From positions 1 through 25,641 of the forward strand of contig JBAWXE010000033.1 in the NCBI GenBank assembly GCA_037144255.1: a DNA stretch of 25,641 nucleotides. The letters run 5' to 3'. The DNA comes from JBAWXE01 sp037144255 (GTDB lineage: Bacteria > Bacteroidota > Bacteroidia > Chitinophagales > Chitinophagaceae). How positions within the stretch are numbered: the stretch's first letter is position 1; every line of letters starts with the position of its first letter. Below are positions 24,006-25,641 of the stretch, in pieces. The translations under genes were made by a program, and so were the position numbers. The notes under the pieces were generated by a model, which ran no database searches, was not told where the DNA came from, and was given only the letters and a program-made list of their open reading frames with translations.

Positions 24006-25641
24006 ATGGATAACCCCACAGCTTACCAACAAACACTTGATTTTTTATATGGCCAGTTACCTATGTTCTCCAAAATAGGCAAAACAGCTATCACAAAAGA
24101 CCTCAATAATACTCTCAAGCTGTGCGAAGTTTTAGATAACCCTCAAAACAAATTCAAGTCAATACACATTGCAGGCACCAATGGCAAAGGGAGTACAAGT
24201 CATATGCTGGCTGCCATTTTGCAAGAGGCCGGTTTTAAAATAGGTTTATACACTTCTCCACATCTAATAGATTTTCGTGAACGCATTCGTATCAATGGTC
24301 AGTGTATCAGTAAAGAATGGGTAGTAGATTTTGTAGAACAGATCAAACCTTTTATCAATACCATCAAACCTTCCTTTTTCGAGATCAATGTAGCAATGGC
24401 ATATAAAGCCTTCGCGCTTCACGAGGTGGATTTTGCTATTGTAGAAACCGGCATTGGTGGTCGTCTGGATAGTACCAATATCATCACACCTATATTATCC
24501 ATCATAACTAATATCAGCTTTGATCATAAGGATATCTTGGGCGATACCCTGGCACAGATAGCTTATGAGAAAGCAGGCATTATTAAACCCGGCGTACCGG
24601 TATTGATAGGTGAACAATTAGAAGAAACAGAGCGTGTATTCTTCGAACAAGCCATGCACCAAAAAAGCACTGTTTACTATGCCCAGTCCATGTGGGATCT
24701 GGTACGTATCAAACAAGATGCTCAATATCAATATTTCAAAGCTGTCCATACTGCTCATCGCGAAATGTACGACCTGCAAACAGATCTACTCGGTACCTAT
24801 CAGCAACACAATATCAAAACAGTATTGGCTGCCGTAGAGGTGCTGAAAGCCAATCATGGTATGCATTTATCCTTTTCAGTTTGTTCCCGTGCTTTGACTA
24901 GAGTAAAGAAACTCACAGGTCTCCGTGGGCGCTGGGAGTGGTTACAACAATCTCCTCCCATCATTGCAGATGTAGCACATAACCCAGCCGGACTTAATGA
25001 AGTAATGAACCAATGGTCGCAAATAGTTGCTGTCAGGAAACATATTGTCGTAGGCTTTGTAAAGGATAAAGATGTATCTGAAGCATTATCCTATTTCCCT
25101 AAAGATGCTACTTATTATTTCTGCAATGCACAGATACCACGTGCTTTACTGGCTGCCGATTTACAAGCACTCGCTAACAATATTGGTTTGAATGGAACTG
25201 CTTTCTCAAATTATTGCTTAGTTTCTGCAAACAATTGTAAAAAAATGCAAATAAATTATAATGATAATACTTTAAAAGGACATGATGGCATTTTACAATT
25301 TCTAAATAATCCCATACCAAGTATAATATATGGATTGCATCATAGAGAAAAACTACTATCCATAATGCCAAATTCATTATTTGACTTCAGTGATTTTACT
25401 ATAGCTATCAAAATGATAGATAATTTTGGTTGTAGTTTCAAAAAAGATAAATTCCTAATTTTTTTTGGAATAGGTGATGGATATACTCTAAAACCTTCAA
25501 ATAAATATCTATTCAATCCATTTGAATATGCAACTGATTTAATGAAGCTTGCGTTAAAATATAAAGACTTTCGAATTCTAATAAAATTGATTTCATTTTT
25601 AAAATGGTGTGTTATTTTGAATTATCGATTAATATTAAGAC
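24006..25641 (+). CDS. folC: Folylpolyglutamate/dihydrofolate synthase, C-terminus replaced and frame open to the window end
   Basis: Adds glutamate to folates (and to dihydropteroate in bifunctional forms) with ATP, in the cytoplasm. ATG at 24006, 8 bp after the TonB-like stop. The P-loop GTNGKGST is at residues 57-64. Other Mur-ligase-type motifs follow: YTSPHLIDFRERIRING, VETGIGGRLDSTN, SFDHKDILG, EKAGIIKPG, GRWEW, and ADVAHNPAGL in the C-terminal domain. The folate-ligase match continues to about residue 402 (GLNGTAFSN). The last ~30 residues of a normal FolC (the region with the V..GS.F..G pattern) are missing. Instead the frame continues without any stop for another ~143 codons of different, AT-rich sequence to the end of the window. 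The 545 codons visible are therefore a fusion or an assembly chimera. Confidence 0.85.
   Translation, partial: MDNPTAYQQTLDFLYGQLPMFSKIGKTAITKDLNNTLKLCEVLDNPQNKFKSIHIAGTNGKGSTSHMLAAILQEAGFKIGLYTSPHLIDFRERIRINGQCISKEWVVDFVEQIKPFINTIKPSFFEINVAMAYKAFALHEVDFAIVETGIGGRLDSTNIITPILSIITNISFDHKDILGDTLAQIAYEKAGIIKPGVPVLIGEQLEETERVFFEQAMHQKSTVYYAQSMWDLVRIKQDAQYQYFKAVHTAHREMYDLQTDLLGTYQQHNIKTVLAAVEVLKANHGMHLSFSVCSRALTRVKKLTGLRGRWEWLQQSPPIIADVAHNPAGLNEVMNQWSQIVAVRKHIVVGFVKDKDVSEALSYFPKDATYYFCNAQIPRALLAADLQALANNIGLNGTAFSNYCLVSANNCKKMQINYNDNTLKGHDGILQFLNNPIPSIIYGLHHREKLLSIMPNSLFDFSDFTIAIKMIDNFGCSFKKDKFLIFFGIGDGYTLKPSNKYLFNPFEYATDLMKLALKYKDFRILIKLISFLKWCVILNYRLILR
25212..25641 (+). other. AT-rich foreign-looking coding tail, possible glycosyltransferase C-terminus
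   Basis: This stretch is in frame with folC but differs sharply in base composition (roughly three quarters A+T by eye, against about 60% before). It has no stop in frame for about 143 codons, so it is very likely true coding DNA. The peptide (NPIPSIIYGLHHREKLL, FDFSDFTIAIKMIDNFG, FFGIGDGYTLKPSNK, LFNPFEYATDLM) resembles the end region of some family-2 glycosyltransferases of capsule or O-antigen loci. That identification rests on memory of the pattern and is tentative. Confidence 0.4.

Noticed and set aside
1..25641. Search for CRISPR arrays, tRNA/rRNA genes, transposons, phage or defence genes
   Set aside because: No regularly spaced repeats, cloverleaf sequences, transposase motifs or defence-type domains were seen. 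Gaps between genes are short and mostly accounted for by promoters and terminators.

Overview
The window reads as ordinary chromosomal DNA of a member of the Bacteroidota, most likely a Chitinophagaceae-like bacterium. The evidence is four proteins with C-terminal type A sorting domains of the type IX secretion system (T9SS), a TonB-type protein, Bacteroidota promoter -7 boxes (TAnnTTTG) in front of several genes, and start codons that generally lack a Shine-Dalgarno sequence. The odd length, a gene cut off at base 1 and a reading frame still open at the last base suggest that this is a whole contig rather than a slice of a finished chromosome.

Left part (1-6560): a broken beta-propeller/SBBP-like T9SS surface protein; an RsmB/NOP-type RNA cytosine methyltransferase; then, on the minus strand, mnmA (tRNA 2-thiolation), a lipoprotein of unknown function and an exported subtilisin-like protease, the last two spaced like an operon. 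Next (6762-10048) comes a compact shikimate operon aroB-aroA-aroC. Facing it is the topA operon (DNA topoisomerase I plus a SirB1/transglutaminase-like protein).

Middle part (13417-17914): a tandem pair of paralogous secreted T9SS proteins with no function I recognise, each followed by a strong hairpin terminator with a related stem, then divergent proline dehydrogenase. A near-perfect two-way terminator separates proline dehydrogenase from eno-divIC (enolase and a DivIC/FtsB-type division protein).

Right part (19541-25641): a 333-bp AT-rich divergent intergenic region with DnaA-box-like 9-mers. After it, all genes point right: a DUF1835/DUF3658-like protein overlapping a cupin, a membrane protein with a possible PH-like tail, a radical SAM protein, a TonB-like transducer and folC. 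The folC frame loses its normal C-terminus near 25211 and runs without a stop into about 430 bp of much more AT-rich sequence that looks like the C-terminal part of a glycosyltransferase. That is either an assembly chimera at a contig end or a real fusion.

I found no CRISPR array, tRNA, rRNA, transposase, phage gene or defence system. Most of the window is housekeeping. The parts worth a second look are the tandem T9SS paralogs with their terminators, the folC fusion, the in-frame stop at 150-152, and the very short predicted leaders in front of some genes.
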